60,805 nt of DNA from Streptomyces geranii (GTDB lineage Bacteria > Actinomycetota > Actinomycetes > Streptomycetales > Streptomycetaceae). The DNA lies in assembly GCF_002954775.1 (NCBI RefSeq), contig NZ_PJME01000055.1, positions 1-60,805 on the forward strand, read 5' to 3'. Within the stretch, counting starts at the first letter, position 1. Each line of letters starts with the position of its first letter. Below the pieces are notes generated by a model that was given only the letters and a program-made list of their open reading frames with translations, ran no database searches and had not been told where the DNA came from. Below are positions 41,276-50,500 of the stretch, in pieces. The translations under genes were made by a program, and so were the position numbers.

Positions 41276-42499
41276 ATGAAGCCGGTGGACCCGGTGGGAC
41301 GGGCGGGACGGGTGGCGTCGGGGGGAGCCGACGACGGCCCCGACTTCCCGGCCGCCTCCGCCGCCTCCGCCGGGCGCGGCCTCGGCTGGCTGCCACCGCT
41401 GGTGCTCCTGATCGGGATCGCGGTCCTCGACTGGAACACCACCGGCGAGTTCCGGATCATCTCCTGGATCGTGCTGGTGCCCGGCATCGCCGCCGCGCTG
41501 TGCGGGGTGGTCGGCACGGCCGTCTTCGCGGCCCTCTCCCTCGCCACCTACGTCTTCGTCGACGGCGCCTGGCCGCACCAGTACCAGACCGGACTGCCCG
41601 ACTTCATCCTCGTCGCCCTCGGCGGGGTGCTGGCCGTCCTCGCCTGCGCGGTCCGGGTGCGCGGCGAGCGGCGCATGCTGCACATGCGGGACGTCGCCGA
41701 GACGACCAGGCGTACGGTGCTGCGCCCGCTGCCGCCCGGCTGGGGCGGCCTCGACCACGCGGCGGTCTACCTCGCCGCCGACGCGGTAGCCCGGGTCGGC
41801 GGCGACTTCTACGACATCCAGCCCGGCCCGCACGGCACCCGGGTACTGATCGGCGACGTCCAGGGCAAGGGACTCGGCGCGGTGGAGGCGGCTGCCGCGC
41901 TGCTCGGCACGTTCCGGGAGGCGGGCTACCACGAGCCGGCGCTCGCGACCGTCGCGGAACGCCTGGAGGTACGGATGCTGCGGCACGTCCGCTACCGGGC
42001 GGCGCTGGGGCGGGAGGAGGGGGACCGGTTCGCCACGGCGGTACTGATCGGCTTCGAGGGACTCCCGGAGGTTCAGGGAGTGGCCGCCGCAGGGCCTGTT
42101 GTCACCGTCGTCAACTTCGGGCACGAGCCCTCCCTGATCGTGTCGTCCGAGGGGGTACGGAGTCTGCCGCCGGGGGACGGACTCCCGCTCGGGCTCAGCG
42201 AGTTGGCCCGGGGCGGGGACGGCGTGCCGTCCGTGGCCAAGGTGTTCCTCGCCGCCGGGGAGACCCTGCTCCTCGTGACCGACGGGGTGACGGAGGCGCG
42301 GGACGACGACGGGGTCTTCTTCCCGCTGCGCGAACGCGTGGCGGAGGCGGTCGCGGGCGACCCGCGGATCGCCGATCCGCAGCGGCTGGTGGGGTTCGTG
42401 CGGGACGGGACGCTGCGGCACTGCGGTGGCCATCTCGCCGACGACACCACGGTGTTCGCGGTACGCGCGGGCACACAAGCCGACCAAAGAGGGCGATAG
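41276..42499 (+). CDS. Membrane-bound PP2C/SpoIIE-family serine phosphatase
   Basis: A 407-residue protein. The N-terminal 125 residues hold three or four membrane helices (GWLPPLVLLIGIAVLDW; WIVLVPGIAAALCGVVGTAVFAA; FILVALGGVLAVLACAV). The cytoplasmic SpoIIE-type PP2C domain shows GGDFYDI (about 176), GDVQGKG (about 193), LVTDGVTEA (about 335) and DDTTVF (about 388). It probably dephosphorylates a STAS anti-anti-sigma protein encoded elsewhere. ATG at 41276; divergent from the small membrane gene. Confidence 0.92.
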   Translation: MKPVDPVGRAGRVASGGADDGPDFPAASAASAGRGLGWLPPLVLLIGIAVLDWNTTGEFRIISWIVLVPGIAAALCGVVGTAVFAALSLATYVFVDGAWPHQYQTGLPDFILVALGGVLAVLACAVRVRGERRMLHMRDVAETTRRTVLRPLPPGWGGLDHAAVYLAADAVARVGGDFYDIQPGPHGTRVLIGDVQGKGLGAVEAAAALLGTFREAGYHEPALATVAERLEVRMLRHVRYRAALGREEGDRFATAVLIGFEGLPEVQGVAAAGPVVTVVNFGHEPSLIVSSEGVRSLPPGDGLPLGLSELARGGDGVPSVAKVFLAAGETLLLVTDGVTEARDDDGVFFPLRERVAEAVAGDPRIADPQRLVGFVRDGTLRHCGGHLADDTTVFAVRAGTQADQRGR

Positions 42500-42557
42500 C
42501 CCCGCCCGCTCCCGACCGGCGATCCCCCTTCGCAGTCGCACCGGTTACGGTGCTGCC

Positions 42558-43775
42558 ATGGCTGGAACCACCGGAACCGCGCTGCTGCTTGCCGCCTCAC
42601 CCATGGGCAAGGGCTGTCTGGTCGACGCGACGTCCGTGCTGCCCGTCCTCGCCGCCGTCACCCCCGCCGTGCTGGCCGGCACCGACACCGCGAACGTCGT
42701 CGAACTCGCCGACCCGCTGGAACCCCAGGCCGTCCTGACCCGGCTGCGCGCCGCCGCGGTGACCCCCGGTCCGCTCACCGTCTACCTCACCGGCCAGCTC
42801 CAACTCGACCGCAAACAGCACCTCCCCCACCTCGCCCTGGCCCGCACGACCCCCGCGACGGTCCGCTACACGGCGTTCCCCTGGCACTGGGTCGCGGAGG
42901 AACTGCGCCTGCGCGCACCGGGTTCGACGACACTCTTCGTCGACCTGCACGCGGACGCGGCGGCCTGGCAGTACGTCACGGCGCGGTCGTTGGAGGCGGG
43001 GCGCGGGGTGAGCGTGTACGGGCGGGTGGCTCCGCCGCCGCCTCGGCGGGCGGTGGGGGTGCCGGCGTACATGCGGACGGTGGGGACGATTCTGCGCAGC
43101 GGGTTCCGGCCGGGGGTGGGGCAGTTGCACCAGCAGGCGTTGGGGCGGTTGTCGTCGGAGGGGGTGGCTTATGGGGATGTGGTGCTGGCGTGGGATGCGG
43201 GGGTGAGTACGGGGGTGACCGCAGGGATTTCCTCGCCCCCGCCGCCCCTACCCGTCCCATCCCCGGGGGCTGCGCCCCCGGACCCCCGCAATCGCGCTGA
43301 ACGCGCTCGTCCTCAAACGCCGGACGGGCTGGGGGATGGGACCGACCCCCATGTCGCCATCACCTCCGCCGTTCAAGCCGGGCGGCACCAGGACGCCGAC
43401 GTTCTTGCCGCTCAGTGGGAGCAGGCTGCTCTTCGCAACCACGGTGTCGGTTCCGAGGAAGCGTTGCACTGGACCGAGGTTCGCGCCGACCTCGCGATGT
43501 TCGCCGGGGATCCGGCCCGGAGCTGCCGTGCCTGGCTGGCTGTCGCCGGTGCGCGGCTCGGGGTCGGGCAGACGACCGACGCGCCTGCGGTCGAGGCGGC
43601 CGTCGACCGGGCCCATCACCAGTGGACCAGCCTCGGCGAGAGCGCCGACGCCCGTGAACTGGGGCCGGTGGTAGTCGAGTTGAGGCGCCGGGTGCCAGGC
43701 CGGCGCGAGGGTGCCGTACGGCACGCGGAACGGCAGCTGCGGAAGCTGGGGTCCGTCGAGCACGTGCCTGGCTGA
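42558..43775 (+). CDS. Protein of unknown function carrying a dispersed repeat in frame
   Basis: A 405-residue soluble protein I cannot assign. The N-terminal 220 residues (GTALLLAASPMGKGCLVDAT; STTLFVDLHADAAAWQYV; AYGDVVLAWDAGVS) and a C-terminal 130-residue helical region (ITSAVQAGRHQDADVLAAQWEQ; LHWTEVRADLAMFAGDPARS, TPR-like) flank a Pro/Arg-rich linker at about residues 228-262. That linker is encoded by a non-coding-type dispersed repeat (43261-43339) that happens to stay open. ATG at 42558 has GTGCTGCC upstream, a weak ribosome site. Confidence 0.78.
   Translation: MAGTTGTALLLAASPMGKGCLVDATSVLPVLAAVTPAVLAGTDTANVVELADPLEPQAVLTRLRAAAVTPGPLTVYLTGQLQLDRKQHLPHLALARTTPATVRYTAFPWHWVAEELRLRAPGSTTLFVDLHADAAAWQYVTARSLEAGRGVSVYGRVAPPPPRRAVGVPAYMRTVGTILRSGFRPGVGQLHQQALGRLSSEGVAYGDVVLAWDAGVSTGVTAGISSPPPPLPVPSPGAAPPDPRNRAERARPQTPDGLGDGTDPHVAITSAVQAGRHQDADVLAAQWEQAALRNHGVGSEEALHWTEVRADLAMFAGDPARSCRAWLAVAGARLGVGQTTDAPAVEAAVDRAHHQWTSLGESADARELGPVVVELRRRVPGRREGAVRHAERQLRKLGSVEHVPG
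43261..43339. repeat. Dispersed Streptomyces-type repeat inside a gene
   Basis: A hairpin CCGGGGGCTGCGCCCCCGG is followed by GCGCTGAACGCGCTCGTCC and TCAAACGCCGGACGGGCTG. The second part repeats the element at the left edge of the window (about 26-60). It is normally intergenic; here it sits in an open frame. Confidence 0.8.
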
Positions 43776-44050
43776 CCAGGCCGCGGGTCTGCCACCTCGG
43801 CGGAGACGGACGTCGCCTCAACATGGCCGCGGTCAACGTCAGCAAGTCCCGGGCGCTGCCTGCCCCCACGTCCCGTACCGGCACATCCGGGACCAATCGC
43901 CACCGCGACCGCCTGCCTACTGGACCTTCGGTGAAACCGACGTCACCAGCCTGACCCGGCGGCGGACGGCACGATCACCGAGTACTCCCCACGCACGCGG
44001 CCTCCTCGCCGAGCCCGCACACCTCGGCGAGGTGGGCACCCGGCGCGACA

Positions 44051-45307
44051 TCACCCCGCCGACAGCACCGCCAACGCCCCCGACACCAGTGTCCGTACCC
44101 CCGGCGCCACCACCGACAGATCCGGTGCGAACAGCGGGCTGTGGTTGCTGGGCACCGCCGCGAGCTTCGCCATCAGGTCGTCGCCGCCCTCCGCCGCGTT
44201 CCACACCTCCGCCGGTGTCGTCGTCACGAACCAGTACGAGTAAGGGAGTCGGTCCGTCGCCAGGTGGGCGAAGTCCTCGCTGCCCATCGCCGGGCCGGGG
44301 TCGAAGACCGTGGCCGCGCCGAAGACCTCTCGGTGGACCTCGGCCACCTGTTCGTCGAGCGTCGCGTCGTTCACCGTGACCGGGAAGGTCGCCCCGACCC
44401 TGATCTCCGGCTCGGCCGGGCAGCCCGCCGCCAGGCATTCGCCCTGGGCGATCCGCCTGATCGCCGCCAGCATGCGGTCCCGTACGTCGTTCGACTGGGT
44501 GCGCAGGTTCAGGGCGATGCGGGCCGTCGCCGGGATGATGTTGTGGCGGGTGCCCGCCTCGATCACGCCGACCGTCAGGACCGCCGAGTCCCGCGCCGCC
44601 ACCTCGCGCGCGACGATCGTCTGGAGGCGGGTGACCAGGTACGCCGCCGTCACCACCGGGTCCACCGTCGTCTCCGGGCGTGAGCCGTGCCCGCCCCTGC
44701 CATGGACGATCACGTCCACGTCCGTCGACGCCGACATGATCAGGCCCGGGATGTGCGGGTACAGGCCCGCCGGGCCCGGTGCCGCGTGCTGCGCCAGCAG
44801 GGCGTCGGGGCGCGGGAAACGCTCGTACAGGCCGTCCGCCAGCATCGCCCGCGCGCCCTCGCCCGTCTCCTCCGCCGGCTGGCCGACCAGGAGCAGGGTG
44901 CCGTTCCAGGTGTCCCGGCCCGCCGACAGGGCCTGGGCGGCGCCCGCCAGCCAGGTCACGTGCAGGTCGTGGCCGCAGGCGTGCATCACGCCGGGGACCG
45001 TGGAGGCGTACGGGAGGCCGGTCTCCTCCGTGACGGGGAGCGCGTCCAGGTCGGCGCGGAGCAGGACCGTCGGGCCCTCGCCGTTGCGCAGGACGCCCAC
45101 GACGCCCGTGCCGCCCACGCCCTCCGTCGTCTCGTAACCGGACTCGCGCAGCGACTCGGCCAGCAGGCCCGCCGTGCGGTGTTCCGCCAGGGACAGTTCC
45201 GGGTGGCGGTGCAGATCGCGGTACAGGTCCTCAAGGGCCGGGACCGGGAGGTCGGCGGTCAGATCGAGGGCGGTACGGGCGGCGCTGGAGGGCGAGGGAG
45301 GGGTCAC
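44051..45307 (-). CDS. M20-family amidohydrolase
   Basis: A 418-residue zinc amidohydrolase of the M20D type (hippuricase, IAA-amino-acid or N-acyl-amino-acid hydrolase group). Motifs: LHRHPELSLAEHRTAG, RADLDALPV, MHACGHDLH (about 108-116), GQPAEETGEGA, HGRGGHGSRPE, and near the end GSEDFAHLA. Length fits the family. GTG at 45307 was chosen; no ribosome site precedes it, but TACGCT lies 7 nt upstream, so a leaderless transcript is possible. The region 43776-44050 beyond its stop holds no clear gene. Confidence 0.9.
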   Translation of the reverse strand: MTPPSPSSAARTALDLTADLPVPALEDLYRDLHRHPELSLAEHRTAGLLAESLRESGYETTEGVGGTGVVGVLRNGEGPTVLLRADLDALPVTEETGLPYASTVPGVMHACGHDLHVTWLAGAAQALSAGRDTWNGTLLLVGQPAEETGEGARAMLADGLYERFPRPDALLAQHAAPGPAGLYPHIPGLIMSASTDVDVIVHGRGGHGSRPETTVDPVVTAAYLVTRLQTIVAREVAARDSAVLTVGVIEAGTRHNIIPATARIALNLRTQSNDVRDRMLAAIRRIAQGECLAAGCPAEPEIRVGATFPVTVNDATLDEQVAEVHREVFGAATVFDPGPAMGSEDFAHLATDRLPYSYWFVTTTPAEVWNAAEGGDDLMAKLAAVPSNHSPLFAPDLSVVAPGVRTLVSGALAVLSAG

Positions 45308-45407
45308 GCCAGCAGCGTATGCCCCGCTTGTGCGGAGAGTGTTCACCCGTTCGGCCGCGCACCTCCGGCCGTGCCTGGACCTCGCTGATATCCACGAGGG
45401 GAGGACC

Positions 45408-45459
45408 GCGCCCGAAGGGGCGCGGGGAACTGCGCGACCAGCCCCCACCGGCCCGCGGA
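45408..45459. repeat. Second dispersed intergenic repeat
   Basis: Contains GAAGGGGCGCGGGGAACTGC then GCGACCAGCCCCCACCGGCC, a motif I recall as frequent between Streptomyces genes. It forms a hairpin GCGCCC...GGGGCGC. It lies between the amidohydrolase start and the TM-helix gene. Confidence 0.6.
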
Positions 45460-45499
45460 TGAAATTCCACCCATCCCGCTACCGAAGGAAGGCCTCCCC

Positions 45500-46297
45500 A
45501 TGGCCACCACCAGCACCAGTACCGGTATCACCCAAGCCATCGACTTCACCCAGGGCCTCGACGACGCCTGGTCGAAGATCGCCCAGTTCGTGCCCAAGCT
45601 CATCGGCTTCCTGGTCATCCTCGCCATCGGCTGGTTCGTGTCGAAGCTGATCGCCCGCGTCCTCGACCGGGTCCTGCGCAAGGTCGGCTCCGAGCGGCTC
45701 TCCGAACGGGCCGGTACGGCACGGCTGCTGCGGGATTCGGCGTACGACATGACCGGCATCGTCTGCCGGATCATCTACTACGCGCTGATGCTGATCACCC
45801 TGCAGCTCGCCCTCGGCGTCTTCGGCACCAACCCGGTCAGCACGATGATCAACGGCATCGTGGCCTGGCTGCCGCGCGGCATCGTCGCCGTCGTGCTCAT
45901 CGTCGTGGCGATGGCCATCGCGAACGCCGTACGCGGCATCGTGGCCGGCGCGCTCTCGTCGGTGTCGTACGGCCGTACCGTCGCCACCCTCGTGTGGGCC
46001 TGCATCGTGGCGCTGGGCGTCATCGCCGCCCTCGGTCAGGCGGGCATCGCCACCGATGTCACCCGGCCGGTGCTGTACGCCGGTCTCGCCGCGGTCGTCG
46101 GCATCCTGGTCGTCGGGGTCGGCGGCGGCATGATCGGGCCGATGCGGCAGCGCTGGGAGCGGATGCTGACGACGGTCGAGCGGGAGACGGTGAACGCCAA
46201 GGGCAGCGTCGGCGCGTACCAGGCGGGCCGCGAGGACGCCCTCGCCAACCAGCCGGTGCGGGAGCGGACCGACCTCCCGCGTACGACCGACATGTAG
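45500..46297 (+). CDS. TM-helix (mechanosensitive-channel-like) membrane protein
   Basis: A 265-residue protein with the conserved TM-helix repeat family layout: FVPKLIGFLVILAIGWFVSK LIARVLDRVLRKVG, then four more hydrophobic segments (MTGIVCRIIYYALMLITLQLALG; GIVAVVLIVVAMAIANAVRG; TLVWACIVALGVIAALGQ; GLAAVVGILVVGVGGGMIGP) and a polar cytoplasmic tail. The family is related to MscS-type channels but lacks the MscS beta domain. Strong GAAGGAAGG site before the ATG. A hairpin terminator follows. Confidence 0.87.
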   Translation: MATTSTSTGITQAIDFTQGLDDAWSKIAQFVPKLIGFLVILAIGWFVSKLIARVLDRVLRKVGSERLSERAGTARLLRDSAYDMTGIVCRIIYYALMLITLQLALGVFGTNPVSTMINGIVAWLPRGIVAVVLIVVAMAIANAVRGIVAGALSSVSYGRTVATLVWACIVALGVIAALGQAGIATDVTRPVLYAGLAAVVGILVVGVGGGMIGPMRQRWERMLTTVERETVNAKGSVGAYQAGREDALANQPVRERTDLPRTTDM

Positions 46298-46329
46298 CGG
46301 GGTAGGGGGAGGGGACTCGAAGGTTGGGT

Positions 46330-46374
46330 GCCGCCGATGGGACGGGGCGGGGGAGCTCTGGTCCCACCGGCGGC
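46330..46374 (+). terminator. Hairpin terminator after TM-helix gene
   Basis: A 14-bp stem GCCGCCGATGGGAC/GTCCCACCGGCGGC with one mismatch, 33 nt after the stop. Short GTGCCA/GTCAGT repeats follow at 46396-46421. Confidence 0.7.
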
Positions 46375-46488
46375 TGCTCATGCCGGGCCGTGCGTCAGCG
46401 TCAGTGCCAGTGCCAGTGCGGGGTCTGGACTGCGGACGTCACGGGCCCGGGAATCAGGGGGTTAAGGGGGGCAGGGGGAGCGGGGCGG

Positions 46489-47316
46489 TCAGAACGCCGG
46501 GATCGCTGCCTTGGCCCGGCTGTCGGCCTCGCGGGCCTTGTTGATGTTGCTCTGCAGGTTGCCCGTCAGCGGGAAGTTGGCCTTGCCCCACTTGGAGTTC
46601 CACAGGGCGTTGCGCGGCGCGTCGGCCATGTTCTCCATGGTCACCAGGGCCGGGCGGTCCCACGTGCCGTTGCCCCAGATCACCGGGGTCTCGCCCCACT
46701 TGGCGAAGCGGAAGGCGTGGGTGCTGGCGCCGTCCTTGTGGTAGACGATCTCGACGCGGTTGTAGTTCGCCTCGTTGTTCACCTTGCCCATCGGCACCTC
46801 GCTGATGGGGTGGGTGCTGTAGCCGCCGTGCCGGGAGGCGGACAGGAAGCGGGGGCTCTCCTCGCCCTGCTTCTGGAAGACCACGACGGACTCCCAGTCG
46901 TGGCGGTGGCCGAAGGCGTCGGCGCCGTTGAGCGTCTGGTCTTTCTCGAAGTAGAGCGCGTAGACGTACGCGCACCAGCCGTTCTTGCACCAGCTCTGCG
47001 AGTACGTGTTGGCCTTGCCGGGGTGGCGGCAGCCGCCGGTGATCGAACCGGTGTTGTCCAGGCCGCCGTTGAGCTTTCCGCTCGCGTCGACCGCCGCGAC
47101 GGGGAAGCAGCTGTCCGAGTCGTAGTCGAACAGCGGCATGTACTTGTTCTGGAAGGTGCTCGCGTTCCACGGCAGCGGTTCCAGGACGGCGGCGTGGGCG
47201 CTGCCCGTCAGTCCGACGGTCAGACCGGTGGCGCTGAGCGCGACGAGCGCGGCCTTCGCGAAGCGGGACTTCTTGCGGTTCGTGACCGGCGGGGCCGCCT
47301 GGGTTTCCTGAGACAT
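46489..47316 (-). CDS. Secreted NPP1/NLP family protein (necrosis-inducing-like)
   Basis: A 275-residue exported protein. The signal peptide spans about 20-42 (FAKAALVALSATGLTVGLTGSAHA). The mature protein carries the diagnostic heptapeptide GHRHDWE (136-142) of Nep1-like proteins, plus conserved Cys70/Cys96 and Cys110/Cys115, AYVYALYFEKDQ, and HAFRFAKWGETPVIWG. NLPs from fungi, oomycetes and some bacteria bind plant glycosylinositol sphingolipids and permeabilise dicot membranes; non-toxic members are also common, so toxicity is not implied. ATG at 47316 with GGAGAG 7 nt upstream. Divergent from the first nSTAND gene across 275 bp. Confidence 0.93.
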   Translation of the reverse strand: MSQETQAAPPVTNRKKSRFAKAALVALSATGLTVGLTGSAHAAVLEPLPWNASTFQNKYMPLFDYDSDSCFPVAAVDASGKLNGGLDNTGSITGGCRHPGKANTYSQSWCKNGWCAYVYALYFEKDQTLNGADAFGHRHDWESVVVFQKQGEESPRFLSASRHGGYSTHPISEVPMGKVNNEANYNRVEIVYHKDGASTHAFRFAKWGETPVIWGNGTWDRPALVTMENMADAPRNALWNSKWGKANFPLTGNLQSNINKAREADSRAKAAIPAF

Positions 47317-47591
47317 GCGGGTGCTCTCCACTTGCTCGGTGCGGGGGGCGGTGCGGGACCGAGACTGGCAAGCGTGGAGTTGACCGGCACCCCTTTTCAT
47401 CACACCAATCAATTCTTCGGCACCGCTTTCCACGCCGGTCATCTCCTGTCATCCGCACCACACCTGCCGCACAGAGTGTTTACGCCGTGTACGCGCCGAC
47501 CGTAGGTTGACCGCCCCGAAAGCGGTTGCCGTCCGCCGGGTGGGGGTGAGCGTGGTCGTGGTCGAAGCGGACGAAGGATGGTGGTGCACCC

Positions 47592-50500
47592 GTGGGGCGT
47601 CCCGAAAGACCGCTCGACCCGGGCGCCGGTCCCGTGGAACGGCTCGCCCATGAGCTGCGCGAACTGCGCAGGGCGGCGGGCGGACCGTCGTACCGGACGA
47701 TGGCCGAGGCGGCCGGGTTCTCGGCGACGACCCTGTCCGACGCGGCGGCCGGGCGGCGACTGCCGTCGCTCGCGGTGGTCCAGGGGTACGTACGGGCGTG
47801 CGGGGGCGACCCGGACGACTGGGAGACCCGGTGGAAGGACGCCGACGCGGAAGCCGCGGGGACGGTCCGTGCGGAGGCGGCGGACACGGCACCCCCGTAC
47901 CGGGGCCTCGCCCGCTTCGAGCCCGACGACCACGCGCTCTTCTTCGGCCGGGACCGACTGGTCGCCGAACTGAAGGAACTGGTGTGCTCGCACCGTTTCG
48001 CGGTGCTGTTCGGGGCGTCGGGCAGCGGCAAGTCGTCGCTGCTGCGGGCGGGCCTGATCCCGCGCCTCCGCGAGGAGATCGCGACCCTGGGCTTCCCGGC
48101 CGTACTGCGCGTACTGACCCCGGGTGACCGCCCCGCCACCCGCTACGCGGATCTGCTCACGCCCAAGGAGGGGGAGCCGGAGAGCTGGGTGGTGGTGGAC
48201 CAGTTCGAGGAGGTCTTCACCCTCTGCCGGGACAAGGCGGAACGGGACCGCTTCCTGGACCTGCTCCTGGCGGCCCGCGACCCCCGAAGCCGCCTGAAGG
48301 TCCTGATAGCAGTGAGAGCGGACTTCTACGCCCGCTGCGCCGAACACCGCGACCTGGCGGACGCGTTGTACGGGGCGGGCCTGCTGGTCGGCCCGATGAC
48401 CGCGGACGAACTGCGGGAGGCGGTGGTGGGCCCGGCCCAGGCGGCGGGCCTGCTGGTGGAAAGAGAGCTGACGGCGCGCATCCTCGACGAGGTCCTGGAC
48501 CAACCGGGCGCCCTCCCGATGCTGTCCCACGCCCTCCTGGAAACCTGGCGCCGCCGCAGGAGCAGACTCCTCACCCTCAGCGCGTACGAGGCCACGGGCG
48601 GCGTGAGCGGAGCGATCGCGGCGACCGCGGAGGAGGTGTACGGCCAACTGTCCCCGAGCCAGTCCCGCACGGCCCGCAGACTCCTGTTGGGCCTGATCGA
48701 ACCGGGCCAGGGCACAGCCGACACCCGCCGCCCCCTCACCCGGGCGGAACTGGCCGACTGGGCGGACCACGAGGTACCGCTGGTGGTGGAACAACTGGCC
48801 CGCAACCGCCTGGTGACGGTGGACGAGGACAGCGTCCAGCTGTCCCACGAGGCCCTGATCACCTGCTGGCCGAGACTGTGCGCCTGGATAGAGGAGAACA
48901 GAGAACGCCTGCGCCACCACAGAGCCCTGACAGCGGCAGCCCACGCCTGGCTGGAACACGACAGAGACCCGGGCGCCCTGTACCGGGGCGCCCGCCTGAT
49001 CCGCGCGGAGGAGTTGTTCGCGTCCGGGCACCCTGCAGGGCCAGACGCCCTCGCAGGCCAGGCCACCTCGACGGCCGCCGCGACCAGCCGCCCCGCCGGG
49101 CCAAACTCCCACGCCAGCCACGCCAGCCACGCCAGCCACGCCAGCCACGCCACCACGGCCCCCCGCCCCACCGCCGACCCAAGCCCTCGCCGCCCCCTAC
49201 GCATACGCCGCACCGGCAGAACCGCGCGAACCCCCCGTAAATACGGCGAACTGACCGCCGTAGAGCGGGAGTTCCTCGTCGCCGCGCTCGACGCCCGTGA
49301 TGCCGAGCACCGGGCCGAGGCCCGGCTTGCCCGGCGGTCCCGTGTGCTCGTGTCCGCGTTCGCCGGGATTCTGTCCGTGTCCCTCGTCATCGGGCTGACC
49401 GCCTGGCAGCAGAGTCGGGACAACGAGCGGCATCGGGTCGACACCGCCGCGCGGCGGGTCGCCGAGGTCGCCGATGCCATGCGGACGACCGATCCGCACA
49501 CCGCGATGCTGCTGGGCGTCGCCGCCTGGCGGGTCTCGCCCCTGCCCGAGGCGCGGCGGGCGCTGCTCGGGTCCCTCGCGCAGGCCGAGCACGCCATCTT
49601 CACCGACCCGGCGCCCGGGGACGGTCCGGCCCGTTTCCTCGCCGACTCCGGGCGGACTCTGCTCAGCGTCGACGGGCGTACCTGGCGTACCTGGGACGTC
49701 GTCAAGGGGCGGCGTACCGCCTCGGGGCGGCTGCCGGCCGGGCAGGTGCTCGCCGCCGGGCCCGACGCCCGGGTCCTCGCGGTCGCCGACGATCGCGGTA
49801 TTCGGTTGTGGGACACCAGTACCAGCCGCTGGACCGGTGATCCTCGCCCTCTCCCCTTCACCTCCGACGCCCAGGTCAGCACCGGTGGTTACGTCGTCAG
49901 CGATCTCGATGACGATCGCGTGCGGCTCCGGGCGCTCACCGGCGGCGCTGTGCTTTACGAGGGACGCGCGGCCGGGCTCGTCAGTCCCGCTGTCAGCGGT
50001 GACGGGCGGCTTGTCGCCGTCTGTCCTGAGGGCGGGGCTCCTCAGGTCTGGGACGTCGTCCGGCATCGCGCCCGGCCCGGGCCCTGGCAGCGGGCCGCCG
50101 GGCTCTGTGACGAGGAGGCGCAGACCGCCCTGGTGTTCGGCGCCCGCGGCGCCCGGCTCGCCGCGCTGTCCGAGTCCGGCGCGAAGGTCTGGGACACCGT
50201 GGCCGCCCGCGAGGTCGCCGACATCGACGAACCGGGCGCGCAGCGGGCCGCGTTCAACAAGGACGGCACCTTCCTCGCGACCGCGGACGGCGAGGAGGTC
50301 CGGGTCTGGCGGCTGTCCGACCCGGCCGCCCCCGTGTTCCGCCACCCCCTCAACAACCAGCACCTGTACGGCCTTTCCTGGGACCCCACCCGCCGCACCA
50401 CCCTCCGCTACCTCGAAGGCGGCGCCGTCCACTGCCTGGAGCTGGGCCCGGCCGTCACCCGTTCCTGGCGCCAACACCCCCTGGCGGCCGTACGGGTGAG

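Noticed and set aside
43711..44379. 222-residue plus-strand open frame between the repeat-bearing gene and the amidohydrolase
   Set aside because: It overlaps both genes, has no recognisable domain and low-complexity Pro/Arg content. The short LNMAAVNVSKS-like stretch at 43838-43865 might be a gene remnant but is too short to call.
49110..49154. Short regular repeats as a CRISPR array
   Set aside because: Units are contiguous 9-mers without spacers and lie in frame within a gene.
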